This document shows positions 17,740 through 25,616 of a stretch of 28,535 nucleotides of DNA, in pieces; the stretch's first letter is position 1, and every line of letters begins with the position of its first letter. The position numbers and the translations under genes were made by a program. This DNA comes from Acetobacter sp. (GTDB lineage: Bacteria > Pseudomonadota > Alphaproteobacteria > RF32 > CAG-239). The stretch covers positions 184,783-213,317 of the forward strand of contig JAMPED010000001.1 in the NCBI GenBank assembly GCA_023665325.1. The letters are read 5' to 3'. The notes under the pieces were generated by a model. It was not told where the DNA came from and searched no databases. It saw only the letters and a list, made by a program, of their open reading frames with translations.

Positions 17740-18772
17740 AGTAGGTTGGGTTGCCTTTTGAGTTGAAATACCTCATTAAACCATTTTGACAAAGCTTTTT
17801 GTATATTGGGCGATTTAGTTTTAATGTTTTAATCAATTCTTTTGGGGAACAATCTGGACAGATGTTTATACTGGTTTCTTTTCCGTTTTTGATTGTTTTG
17901 ACAACGGCGCTTGGGAGTTCTGATTTGCCGATGCAGGAAGAAAGGTAAACATAACATTTGTCATTATTTTTAAGATATTGAATTGCTAATTTGCGGGCAA
18001 AAAGATTTAATGTTAAATCGGCTTTGCTAGGGTCTTTAGTCCACGGTGAACCGCCACCGATGGGGCAGGCGGTGGAGTAGAAGTCACAAGCAAGCTTTCT
18101 ACCTGTAATACCACAATCAGCAATAGATGAGTGGCAAGTATATGAACCTGTACCGTTGATAATGAGTTTTTCAGGTGTTTGTCCTAAAGTTTCAATAATG
18201 AGCGGACGTAAATCTTCTTCTTTTATCATTGGAACTGCTGCAATAGCAGTTATGATATTGCTTTTAGTATCTAAAGTAATTTGTGTTTTGATGTCTAATC
18301 CTAGATTATCAGAGTTACGAGCCTTAGTATATAGGGCATTATTAAGTTTTTGCGCGAGGTATAATTCACGGTTAATTAGTTCTTCGCTCTTTTCTGCATA
18401 GCCAACAAATACACCTTGGTCCCCCCAACCGTTTGCGTCTATACCTTGGCCTATTTCGGTTGATTGGGCACTGATAAGATTTGTAATTTTGAGGTTGTTA
18501 ATATCAATGGCATTATTTTGCCAGATTTTATTATATTGTTCATTGTATCCAATTTGTCTTAGAGCTTTTTTTATCGTTGCTCGTAAATGATTAAATTTGA
18601 CGTTACCAGTCACTTCACCACCTAGGACGATATGGTTGTTTTTAACCATTACCTCCACAGCATAACGTACATTTGGATCTTGTTTTAAACATTCATCAAG
18701 TAAAGCACAAGAGATGAAATCAGCAATTTTATCAGGGTGTCCTAAAGACACATATTCAGCAGTTTTGTTCAT
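17738..18772 (-). CDS. metK: S-adenosylmethionine synthetase, short divergent form
   Basis: MetK makes S-adenosylmethionine from methionine and ATP in the cytosol. I placed the start at 18772 (MNKTAEYVSLGHPDKIAD) rather than the longer frame to 18826, because GGAGAA lies four bases upstream and the family begins near this motif. That gives 344 residues, against about 384 in E. coli. Active-site elements remain: H12, D14 and K15 in GHPDKIAD, GGEVTGN, WGDQGVFVGYA with D118, D160/K162 in LGLDIKTQIT, DCGITGRK (219-226) and KDPSKAD with K246 and K250. The usual NPTGRFVIGGP segment is replaced by NGTGSYTCHSS. The enzyme should be active but belongs to a divergent branch. A riboswitch and promoter lie directly upstream. 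Confidence 0.92.
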   Translation of the reverse strand: MNKTAEYVSLGHPDKIADFISCALLDECLKQDPNVRYAVEVMVKNNHIVLGGEVTGNVKFNHLRATIKKALRQIGYNEQYNKIWQNNAIDINNLKITNLISAQSTEIGQGIDANGWGDQGVFVGYAEKSEELINRELYLAQKLNNALYTKARNSDNLGLDIKTQITLDTKSNIITAIAAVPMIKEEDLRPLIIETLGQTPEKLIINGTGSYTCHSSIADCGITGRKLACDFYSTACPIGGGSPWTKDPSKADLTLNLFARKLAIQYLKNNDKCYVYLSSCIGKSELPSAVVKTIKNGKETSINICPDCSPKELIKTLKLNRPIYKKLCQNGLMRYFNSKGNPTY

Positions 18773-18779
18773 AAAAGTT

Positions 18780-18830
18780 CTCCGTTTTAGTCCTATCAGG
18801 TGTCGGACAAGTAAGGTTAAATCCACACTA
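18780..18830 (-). ncRNA. SAM-II/SAM-V-like riboswitch in the metK leader
   Basis: On the minus strand the leader contains, in order, GTGTGGATTTAACC, CTTGTCC, GACACCTGATA, GGACTAAAACGG and the Shine-Dalgarno GGAGAA. This matches the SAM-II core as I know it (GAUUUAACC-UUG...GUGAUA...GCUAAAA). GTGT (18825-18828) can pair with ACAC (18800-18803) as P1. GTCC in the loop (18805-18808) can pair with GGAC (18790-18793) as the pseudoknot. The CTAAAA strand runs straight into the ribosome-binding site (18780-18783), so ligand binding would hide it and reduce metK translation. Placement before a SAM synthetase fits feedback by its product. Confidence 0.85.
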
Positions 18831-18857
18831 AAGCGTTAGTATTGCTTTACAAAAGGC

Positions 18858-18886
18858 ATTAGACGCTGATTGTTTTTGATTGTCAA
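18858..18886 (-). promoter_or_regulatory. Strong sigma-70 promoter of metK
   Basis: On the minus strand TTGACA (18881-18886) and TCTAAT (18858-18863) are separated by exactly 17 bases. The -35 overlaps the stop codon of the upstream DUF502 gene. The transcript would begin near 18851, giving a leader of about 80 bases that includes a small AAAGC/GCTTT hairpin and then the riboswitch. Confidence 0.8.
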
Positions 18887-19596
18887 TTTGTTTTTTTGAG
18901 TTTCTTCTGCTTTTTTTCTTTTTCCGGAGAAACAATACCGCAAGATACTGTATATTTTAAGGCATCTTCTACACTCATATCAAGTTTAATAATATCAGCC
19001 GCAGGAACCATAATTAAAAAACCAGATGTGGGGTTGGGGGTAGTGGGAACAAAGACACTTACCATTGGTGTAGGGGCAAATTTAGTTTGGAGTTCTGAAC
19101 TTGTTTCTCCTGCTAGGAAGCCAATAATCCATAAACCTTTACGAGGATATTCTAGCAATACAGCTTCTTTGAAAGATTGAGATTTGGAAGAAAAAATTGT
19201 TTCAAATAGTTGTTTAAGCAAAGAATAAATGCTTGAAACAAGTGGCATTTTGGAAACGATGAAATCACCTAAGCGAACGAAAAATTTGCCGATGAAGCCG
19301 GTTGTAAACATACCGATTAGGATAAGTACCAAAATAAGCATTGCTACTCCGACACCAGGGATATAGGGGATAAACTCGTGAGCGCTCATCTGTGGTGGAA
19401 TGAGAGCTCTACTCCACTTGTCGGTCCATAAAAACAGCTCATATGCCATATAAAAAGTTATAGCAACAGGGGCGGTTACTAAGATACCAGTAAATAAATA
19501 AGTTTTGAGTTTAGAAACGACGTAACCGAAAAAGCTGGGCTTTTTTTGCTTTTCCTCAATAGCTTTACGCAATTTCTTGATATGTTTCTTTTTCAT
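18883..19596 (-). CDS. DUF502 inner-membrane protein
   Basis: This 237-residue protein has a basic, Lys-rich N-terminus in the cytosol, two membrane helices (about residues 31-55 and 78-101) and a conserved C-terminal domain. Family hallmarks of DUF502 are clear: LFTGILVTAPVAITFYMAYE, IPGVGVAMLILVLILIGM, MPLVSSIYSLLKQLFETI and VFVPTTPNPTSGF. The molecular function of the family is not established. Its first 32 bases overlap the 3' end of recJ, and AGAGG inside recJ provides its ribosome-binding site, so the two are almost certainly co-transcribed. The metK promoter starts within its stop codon. The C-terminus is again Lys-rich (EKKQKKLKKTN). Confidence 0.93.
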   Translation of the reverse strand: MKKKHIKKLRKAIEEKQKKPSFFGYVVSKLKTYLFTGILVTAPVAITFYMAYELFLWTDKWSRALIPPQMSAHEFIPYIPGVGVAMLILVLILIGMFTTGFIGKFFVRLGDFIVSKMPLVSSIYSLLKQLFETIFSSKSQSFKEAVLLEYPRKGLWIIGFLAGETSSELQTKFAPTPMVSVFVPTTPNPTSGFLIMVPAADIIKLDMSVEDALKYTVSCGIVSPEKEKKQKKLKKTN

Positions 19597-21361
19597 TGGA
19601 CCTCTTAATATCTGTAATTATAAATTGAAGGGATGTGGTGTTATTCCAGCGGTTAAAACGCAGGTTGCCAACAACGTCATAGCAGTCTTGGCGGCTGCTT
19701 AAAATTTCTTTACCCATTTCTGTATCTGCAATTTTGAAAGCGATAGCTGGTAGGCGTTCTTTGGTAAAGGATGTGAGCTCACATTTAATGTGTCCAGCAC
19801 CGATGATGCAAGCTCTTTTGAAGTAAACATTGCGAATAAGTAATGTCGGCTCTGGATTACCTGTTCCAAAAGGTTTTAGTTGTTCTATTTCTGAGCAAAG
19901 GTTTGAATTGGCAGCGGGAAGTGCAACGCTCATATCAATGTTAATGATTGGATGCGGAGTTGTGTTATTTAGGCTTTGTGTAACATATTCTCCTGCAAAT
20001 TTTTGAAACTCAGGGATTTGTTCTTCTGTTAAAGAAAAACCAGCAGCCATTGTGTGTCCTCCGCCTTTAGTAATGATGCCTTTTTCTTTAGCTGCAATAA
20101 TAAGAGCCCCTAAATCTACACCATCAATAGAACGGGCGGAACCTTTGACTTCGTCTGCTTCAATGCTCATTACAAAAGCGGGAAGGTTATATCGTTCTTT
20201 CAATTTTCCTGCCACAATACCGATAACACCTTGATGCCAGCCTTTGCTTGCTACAAAAGCTATAGGATAAGACTGTGGTGTTCCTTCCAGTTGTTCAATA
20301 GACTGTTGTAACACAAAGCATTCAATGTCTTTGCGTTCTTGATTATAGTTGTTCATTTCTTCAGCGAGGTGTTCTGCTTCTAGTGGGTTTGTTGAGCAGA
20401 GCAAACGACTACCAATGTATGCTTTACCAACACGTCCGCAGGCGTTAATTCGCGGTCCTAAAACAAAACCTAAATGATAGGCATCTGGTTTTTCGTTAAT
20501 ATTAGCTTTATCAATTAGCGTTTTTAAACCGAGATTTTGGCGGTTTGCCATTATCTTTAATCCTTGAGTTACAAATGCGCGATTTAATCCTAATAGTGGG
20601 ACGACATCGCAAACACTGCCTAAGGCTACCAAATCTAGCCAGTTCATTAGGTTGGGTTCTGGTAGGGTATTGGTGTAAAATCCTCTTTGGCGTAATATAC
20701 GATTAACCGCAACGATGGTCATAAATACTACACCGACAGCAGCCATATATCCTAAATCTGGTCGTTCATTACTTTGATCTAAGCGTTTAGGGTTTACAAC
20801 AGCGTAAACTTTAGGAAGTCTTGTTTCTGCCTCGTGATGGTCAAGCACGATAATATCAAATTTTTCGGCAGCAGTATCTAATATTTCAAAAGCAGAGGTT
20901 CCACAATCAACTGTTATTACTAAATTAGCGCCAAAATTTGTAAATTCTTGAAAAGCTAAAGCACTTGGACCATAGCCTTCTTCACGTTCGGGGATATGAA
21001 CGGCTGTTTCTATGCCACAATATGTTAGAAATAAACGTATAACAGAAGTTGAGGTGGCACCATCAACATCATAATCCCCGATGATGGCAATTTTTTGGTG
21101 ATTGATAATGGCATTAGCAATGCGTTCGGCAGCTTTGTCCATATCTTTTAAGATGGAGGGATTGGGCATCAGTGTTGCAATTTTAGGATTTAGAAAAAGC
21201 GAACTATTTTCTGTGTTTAGACCACGTAAGAGCAGTAATTTTGCTAAATGTACAGAAATACCTAATTGGCGACAAAGTATTTCAGTTTGCCGTTCGTCGG
21301 TTTGAATAATCTTCCAGACATTACCACCGATGGAGAGATTGCTTTCTTCTGTATTGTTCAT
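19565..21361 (-). CDS. recJ: Single-stranded-DNA exonuclease RecJ
   Basis: RecJ degrades single-stranded DNA 5' to 3' in recombination and mismatch or base-excision repair. I use the start at 21361 (MNNTEESN), preceded by AGGAATAG, rather than an extension to 21412 that would add 17 residues with no family counterpart. That gives 598 residues, within the usual range. The DHH phosphoesterase domain shows GDYDVDGATS (95-104), VDCGTSAFE (151-159) and the DHH triad at 174-176 in VLDHHEAE, all metal-binding. The DHHA1 part ends in KGGGHTMAAGFSL, and an OB-like C-terminal domain follows. The downstream DUF502 gene overlaps it, and the GT-C gene upstream ends 52 bases away without a clear terminator. 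Confidence 0.96.
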   Translation of the reverse strand: MNNTEESNLSIGGNVWKIIQTDERQTEILCRQLGISVHLAKLLLLRGLNTENSSLFLNPKIATLMPNPSILKDMDKAAERIANAIINHQKIAIIGDYDVDGATSTSVIRLFLTYCGIETAVHIPEREEGYGPSALAFQEFTNFGANLVITVDCGTSAFEILDTAAEKFDIIVLDHHEAETRLPKVYAVVNPKRLDQSNERPDLGYMAAVGVVFMTIVAVNRILRQRGFYTNTLPEPNLMNWLDLVALGSVCDVVPLLGLNRAFVTQGLKIMANRQNLGLKTLIDKANINEKPDAYHLGFVLGPRINACGRVGKAYIGSRLLCSTNPLEAEHLAEEMNNYNQERKDIECFVLQQSIEQLEGTPQSYPIAFVASKGWHQGVIGIVAGKLKERYNLPAFVMSIEADEVKGSARSIDGVDLGALIIAAKEKGIITKGGGHTMAAGFSLTEEQIPEFQKFAGEYVTQSLNNTTPHPIINIDMSVALPAANSNLCSEIEQLKPFGTGNPEPTLLIRNVYFKRACIIGAGHIKCELTSFTKERLPAIAFKIADTEMGKEILSSRQDCYDVVGNLRFNRWNNTTSLQFIITDIKRSNEKETYQEIA

Positions 21362-21413
21362 TTCTATTCCTTTGTTTTTAAATATTATAAGGAATATTTG
21401 GTTGAATGACAAG

Positions 21414-23027
21414 TTATTTATTTATTGCGGGGATAATTTTATTGTTTTTTAGCCACTCTTGGGCGCGCCATTTTCCTTCTGGAGTGAGAGTTAGAATGAT
21501 GGTGTTATTATCGATATATATTGCATTATGGTGGGGCCAAGGATATACCGTGTTTTGAAGATATTGTCTTAGCTCGGGGGTTAGATTTAAGATGTTTACG
21601 TCTATGTATTGCCAATAAATGTCAAAATCAGCGGCAAAAAAATCATTTGGGTAATAGAATTTATAAGCTTTTGATGGTAGATGCCACGGGATGTATGGTG
21701 CAGTTAACGTATATGAATCTGTTTTGCTACCGGTGTTAGGTAGATAATAACGGCTACGGAAATCTAAGGTGCCGCCTTGGATAAATGTGTAGTTTTTGAA
21801 TGGTGAAAAGGCGGAATTTTCTTCTATGCGGCGGAGGATTCGTTCTGTGAGGTTTGTTTCAGCTTTGAAGCCAAATTGCCAAACTTTTGATGCATAAGCG
21901 ATGGTATGTATATTATAAAAAGTGAGAGAAAATAGTGAGATAAAACCAATGTTTCGAATGAAATGAGTGGAGGCACGCAAGAAGATGCTGGCAGCATAGA
22001 TATAAATATAAATGAGTCCAAAAAAGTCTATTCGTGGTTCATAAAGTACATACACGCTGTTTTGAGCGGCGAAAAGAGTGATGAGAGAAGAGAGGATTAG
22101 CCCACTGATAGCACAGAAGAATAAAATGAGGTTAGACAGGCGTTTGGGGATGTAGAACAGAAGTATGAAGATGGCTGTTATGGTTAAAATTAGCCACGTA
22201 TATTTATAAAAAGCAGAGATGAAACTGGTGGTTATTACAAATTGTCCATATATTGCGGAGGGGAGCAGGTTTATTTTTTCTATTAAAGTATTAAGGTTGA
22301 TGCTGACAGTATTATATGTGTCATATTGTAGGTGATATTTTTTTAGTTCAGATTGAATGAAGAGAAATAATATCAGCGAGAAAATGATGGCAACAATATG
22401 AGGAGTATATTTATGAATAAGCGTTTTAAATGCTAGTTTTTTGAAGCATATATCATTAAGAATAAGAGTGAAGAATAAGATGCAAATAAGATTAACTACA
22501 GGAGGATAACCACCGAGGGATAGGGTAAATAATATGGTGGTAATAGGTAGGCTTAATTTGGTTGGCTTGTAGGTTAAGAGCCAATATCCGCCGATGATAA
22601 ATAATGTCCAAGAAAGGCAACTTAAGGTGAGAAATGCAAAATATAGCCACGAAAGAGTGTATGGTGCAGTGATAAGATTTAATCCTAGGAGGATAAAAAT
22701 ATATTTTTTTTGAGGTATTTCCCAGAGTTTGAATAGTAAAATAGCAGCGAATGAGAAGATGGCGAGGCTTAATGTTAAAGTTAGTATGGGGAGAATTTTT
22801 CCACCAAATAGGAGAACTGGGAGAAAGAATTGAGAGAAACGTCCCTCAAATACGCCACTCCAGAGCGGGGTATATTCTTTCATCCATCCCCAGTCGTGGT
22901 TTCCCCACAGGAAATTTATTAAAAAAGGTAGATAGGATAAGGTTGAAAACACTGCAAGCCATAGCCAGCTTTTAAAAATAAAGGTGGTTTGGTTAAGAGG
23001 GGGAATGGCTTGGTTACATTGTGTCAT
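21414..23027 (-). CDS. GtrII-like multispanning glycosyltransferase, paralog 1
   Basis: This 537-residue inner-membrane protein has about ten or more hydrophobic helices and a C-terminal soluble domain of about 140 residues. Near the N-terminus it has WGNHDWGWMKEY, SGVFEGRFSQFF and GGKILPILTL. The same pattern occurs in the two other large proteins of this cluster and fits the Glucos_trans_II (GtrII) family of GT-C enzymes, where acidic and arginine residues in the first periplasmic loop are essential. Such enzymes move a sugar from polyprenyl phosphate to a surface glycan on the outer face of the membrane. The C-terminal part shares RI..RIE, RYY, a W-P motif and IYIDNNTIILTLTPEG with its paralogs. 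It starts one base after the GtrB-like gene. Acceptor and sugar are unknown. Confidence 0.82.
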   Translation of the reverse strand: MTQCNQAIPPLNQTTFIFKSWLWLAVFSTLSYLPFLINFLWGNHDWGWMKEYTPLWSGVFEGRFSQFFLPVLLFGGKILPILTLTLSLAIFSFAAILLFKLWEIPQKKYIFILLGLNLITAPYTLSWLYFAFLTLSCLSWTLFIIGGYWLLTYKPTKLSLPITTILFTLSLGGYPPVVNLICILFFTLILNDICFKKLAFKTLIHKYTPHIVAIIFSLILFLFIQSELKKYHLQYDTYNTVSINLNTLIEKINLLPSAIYGQFVITTSFISAFYKYTWLILTITAIFILLFYIPKRLSNLILFFCAISGLILSSLITLFAAQNSVYVLYEPRIDFFGLIYIYIYAASIFLRASTHFIRNIGFISLFSLTFYNIHTIAYASKVWQFGFKAETNLTERILRRIEENSAFSPFKNYTFIQGGTLDFRSRYYLPNTGSKTDSYTLTAPYIPWHLPSKAYKFYYPNDFFAADFDIYWQYIDVNILNLTPELRQYLQNTVYPWPHHNAIYIDNNTIILTLTPEGKWRAQEWLKNNKIIPAINK

Positions 23028-23028
23028 T

Positions 23029-23973
23029 TTAATCCAAAGTTTTATCTATGATATAGGTTGGTCGGTTTTTAACTTCAATGAATATACTGGCAATGTACTC
23101 ACCTATAATGCCCATAAAGAGAATGGTAATCCCACTAAAAAAGGTAATGGCACTCATTAGTGATGTCCAACCAATAATGGTAGAACCATTGAAATAAGCG
23201 ATAACAGTCCAAAGCATTAAGAAGAAACTTAATGTGGAAATGAGTACTCCGGAGAGGGTGATGATATGTAAAGGTACAGCAGAAAAACTAGAGATACCTT
23301 TTAAGGCGAATAATATCATTTTTTTTAAGGGATATTTGGTTGTGCCAGCTTCGCGTTTTTTACGGTCATAATAAACATTGGCTGATTTGAAACCAATAAG
23401 GGGAACAATGGCTCGTAAAAATAGATTTTTTTCTTTAAATTCAGCCATAGTTTGGACTGCACGTTGGCTTAGAAGACGAAAATCTGCGTGGTTGGAAACA
23501 AGCTCAACTCCTAATATTTTCATTATTTTATAAAACCATAGAGCTGTATTGCGTTTGAAAAAACTGTCTGTATCTCGTCGATTTCTTACACCATAGACGA
23601 TTTCGGCACCATTATAGTATTTTTTTATCATATTTTTAATGACGGTAGGATCATCTTGTAAATCGGCATCTATAGTGATGTAAATATCTGCTTTAGTGGA
23701 ATACAATCCGGCGAGTAGGGCTTCTTGATGTCCAAAATTACGAGATAGGCATATTCCTTTGATATGTTCGTGTTTTTTATTTGCTACTTCAATGATTTGC
23801 CACGTTTTATCTTTGGATCCATCGTTTACAAAAACGAGTTTACTTGCGGGTGAGATTAGTTTTTCTGTTATGAGATTTTTATAGATTTTATTTAGTGTGT
23901 TAATACTGTCGGGAAGTATCTCTTCTTCATTATAACACGGGACAATAATTGCTAATTCGGCAAGTTTTTTCAT
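23029..23973 (-). CDS. GtrB-like polyprenyl-phosphate glycosyltransferase (GT2 family)
   Basis: This 314-residue enzyme should transfer a sugar from a nucleotide donor to undecaprenyl phosphate on the cytosolic face. The GT2 domain (about residues 1-230) shows IIVPCYNEEEILPDS, FVNDGSKDKTWQ, the DxD region TIDADLQDDP, GVRNRRDTDSFFKR and NHADFRLLS. Two C-terminal membrane helices follow (about 235-260 and 270-295), ending IGEYIASIFIEVKNRPTYI. This is the layout of GtrB and dolichol-phosphate mannose synthase relatives. It sits between three GtrII-like genes and is followed after one base by the first of them, so it probably supplies all three. No GtrA-type flippase gene is in the window. AAGGAAGG precedes the start. 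The sugar cannot be read from sequence. Confidence 0.93.
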   Translation of the reverse strand: MKKLAELAIIVPCYNEEEILPDSINTLNKIYKNLITEKLISPASKLVFVNDGSKDKTWQIIEVANKKHEHIKGICLSRNFGHQEALLAGLYSTKADIYITIDADLQDDPTVIKNMIKKYYNGAEIVYGVRNRRDTDSFFKRNTALWFYKIMKILGVELVSNHADFRLLSQRAVQTMAEFKEKNLFLRAIVPLIGFKSANVYYDRKKREAGTTKYPLKKMILFALKGISSFSAVPLHIITLSGVLISTLSFFLMLWTVIAYFNGSTIIGWTSLMSAITFFSGITILFMGIIGEYIASIFIEVKNRPTYIIDKTLD

Positions 23974-24050
23974 TGGCGCCTTCCTTTACCACTGGTCAGG
24001 TTAATTTCTGATGTTATAGCATAGAAAGCGTAATTTTTTTATTAACGTAT

Positions 24051-25616
24051 TTATATTTTCGGATATAAGGTGCGGATTTTTTCGCGAAATTCATCAAGTC
24101 CGGCTTGATTATAGATGATAATAATGATGTCGTCATTAACAAAAATAGATGAAGGATGGGGGAAGGGCTTGGCTTCTGTTATAAAGTAGTGGTATATTTC
24201 CGGTGTGATGTCTGAAGGGAAAATCGTGGTTTTGTGGTTAATATAGTTGTGGGGGGAATAAAATTCTATTAGGTTTGCTCCTTGCCACATTGCGAGGTAG
24301 GGTAAAGTGAGCAAAAATACATCGTTTATATCATACTTACCTTGGTAATAGTTAGGACGCAAAGAAATGTCACCAACCTGATAAAAACGATATTGATGGT
24401 TGGGATTAAAGGCAGGGTGGTTTTCAATCCTTTCGGTGATTCGATCTAAAATTGCAAATTCGGCATCAAAACCTTGTTTCCATACTTTTTGAGCACGGTA
24501 ATCATTGATGATGTTTAACGGGATGAGGAAAAACATAAATATTAGAGCTAAAGAGTGACTGATATTTGCTTTATATTTTAATAGTAAAGCTAAGAAAAAG
24601 GCATATAAAAATGCGAATCCGTAAAAATCTATGCGAGAAACGTATTCTGTATGAGGAATGACGAGAAATGTGGTGAGTGCAGTACTCCATATTGTTCCAA
24701 ATATAAAAACAATAGTTAATGTGCGGTGTTTCCAGTTTTGGGCTGTGAAGAGAGCTCCTATGATGGCGCAAAAGCTCATTAGAGCAAGAAGAGTTTTATA
24801 ACCTAATTCCATAAATGGGGTGGTTATGAAAAATTGGCGAAAAGCTATTTGGATTGTGGAAATAAATTTTGCAGGTAGTTCATTTAATGGCGTTGTTTCA
24901 AGATTATAAACATTATCAGTGGGTAGTATTTTGAGCGTTAGTTTGAAGAGTAGAGCGGCTACAAGGATGTTTAATATGGTGTATCTGTAAGTTTGGAAGA
25001 TGTTATATAATGTTTTATTTTCAAAAAGATATGATATGACTATTCTTCCGCTGAGACAAACAAAAAATGTGTTTATAATAGGGGGATAGCCGCCGAGCGT
25101 GGTGTAAAAACATAAAATAGCAATAAAGGAAAGTGCTTTTTTGTGAGATAATTTGGATGTTAGCTCAGAGAGATAAAGACCAAGAATGGCAAGTAATGTC
25201 CACAAAAGACAGCTGATGGTGATAAATGAAAAATACATCCAAGAAAGTGTATAAGGCTCAGTGGCGAAAAAAGTGATAAAGAGAATGTAATTAAGGCGAT
25301 TTGTTGGAATTTGCCAATATTTAGCAAGAATCCAAAGAGCGATAGTTAAAAATGTAAAGCCGATAAGATTATTCAATATAGGTAGAATCTGTCCGTTAGT
25401 TAGTAGACGGTAAGGAATAAATTGAGTAAAACGTCCTTCAAATAATCCTGATGACAGCAATAATTCAGTTTTGACAAAAGCAACATCGTGATTACCCCAC
25501 ATAAAAGTGAGACTGTGATATAAAAAAGCAAAGTTGATAATTAAAAAACTTATGTATAGGGCGGAAAGGTCAGTTTGAGAAGGATACAGAGATAATTTTT
25601 GCAGTAGTTTTTTCAT
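24051..25616 (-). CDS. GtrII-like multispanning glycosyltransferase, paralog 2
   Basis: This 521-residue polytopic protein is built like the other two. It has the N-terminal motifs MWGNHDVAFVKTEL, SGLFEGRFTQFIP and NGQILPILNNL, about ten membrane helices, a VWKQGFDAEFAILDRI junction and a C-terminal soluble domain with RIENHPAFNP, YQVGDISLRPNYY and PHPSSIFVNDD. In the first loop it has HDV where the other two have HDW, and NGQ where they have GGK or AGK. Its start overlaps the stop of the third paralog by one base (TAATG), so those two are translationally coupled. A gap of 77 bases without a terminator separates it from the GtrB-like gene. It is probably a GT-C transferase using a polyprenyl-linked sugar; the acceptor is unknown. 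Confidence 0.82.
   Translation of the reverse strand: MKKLLQKLSLYPSQTDLSALYISFLIINFAFLYHSLTFMWGNHDVAFVKTELLLSSGLFEGRFTQFIPYRLLTNGQILPILNNLIGFTFLTIALWILAKYWQIPTNRLNYILFITFFATEPYTLSWMYFSFITISCLLWTLLAILGLYLSELTSKLSHKKALSFIAILCFYTTLGGYPPIINTFFVCLSGRIVISYLFENKTLYNIFQTYRYTILNILVAALLFKLTLKILPTDNVYNLETTPLNELPAKFISTIQIAFRQFFITTPFMELGYKTLLALMSFCAIIGALFTAQNWKHRTLTIVFIFGTIWSTALTTFLVIPHTEYVSRIDFYGFAFLYAFFLALLLKYKANISHSLALIFMFFLIPLNIINDYRAQKVWKQGFDAEFAILDRITERIENHPAFNPNHQYRFYQVGDISLRPNYYQGKYDINDVFLLTLPYLAMWQGANLIEFYSPHNYINHKTTIFPSDITPEIYHYFITEAKPFPHPSSIFVNDDIIIIIYNQAGLDEFREKIRTLYPKI

Noticed and set aside
18773..18826. Longer metK start adding 18 residues
   Set aside because: The extra codons overlap the riboswitch and have no family counterpart, while GGAGAA sits before the internal ATG.
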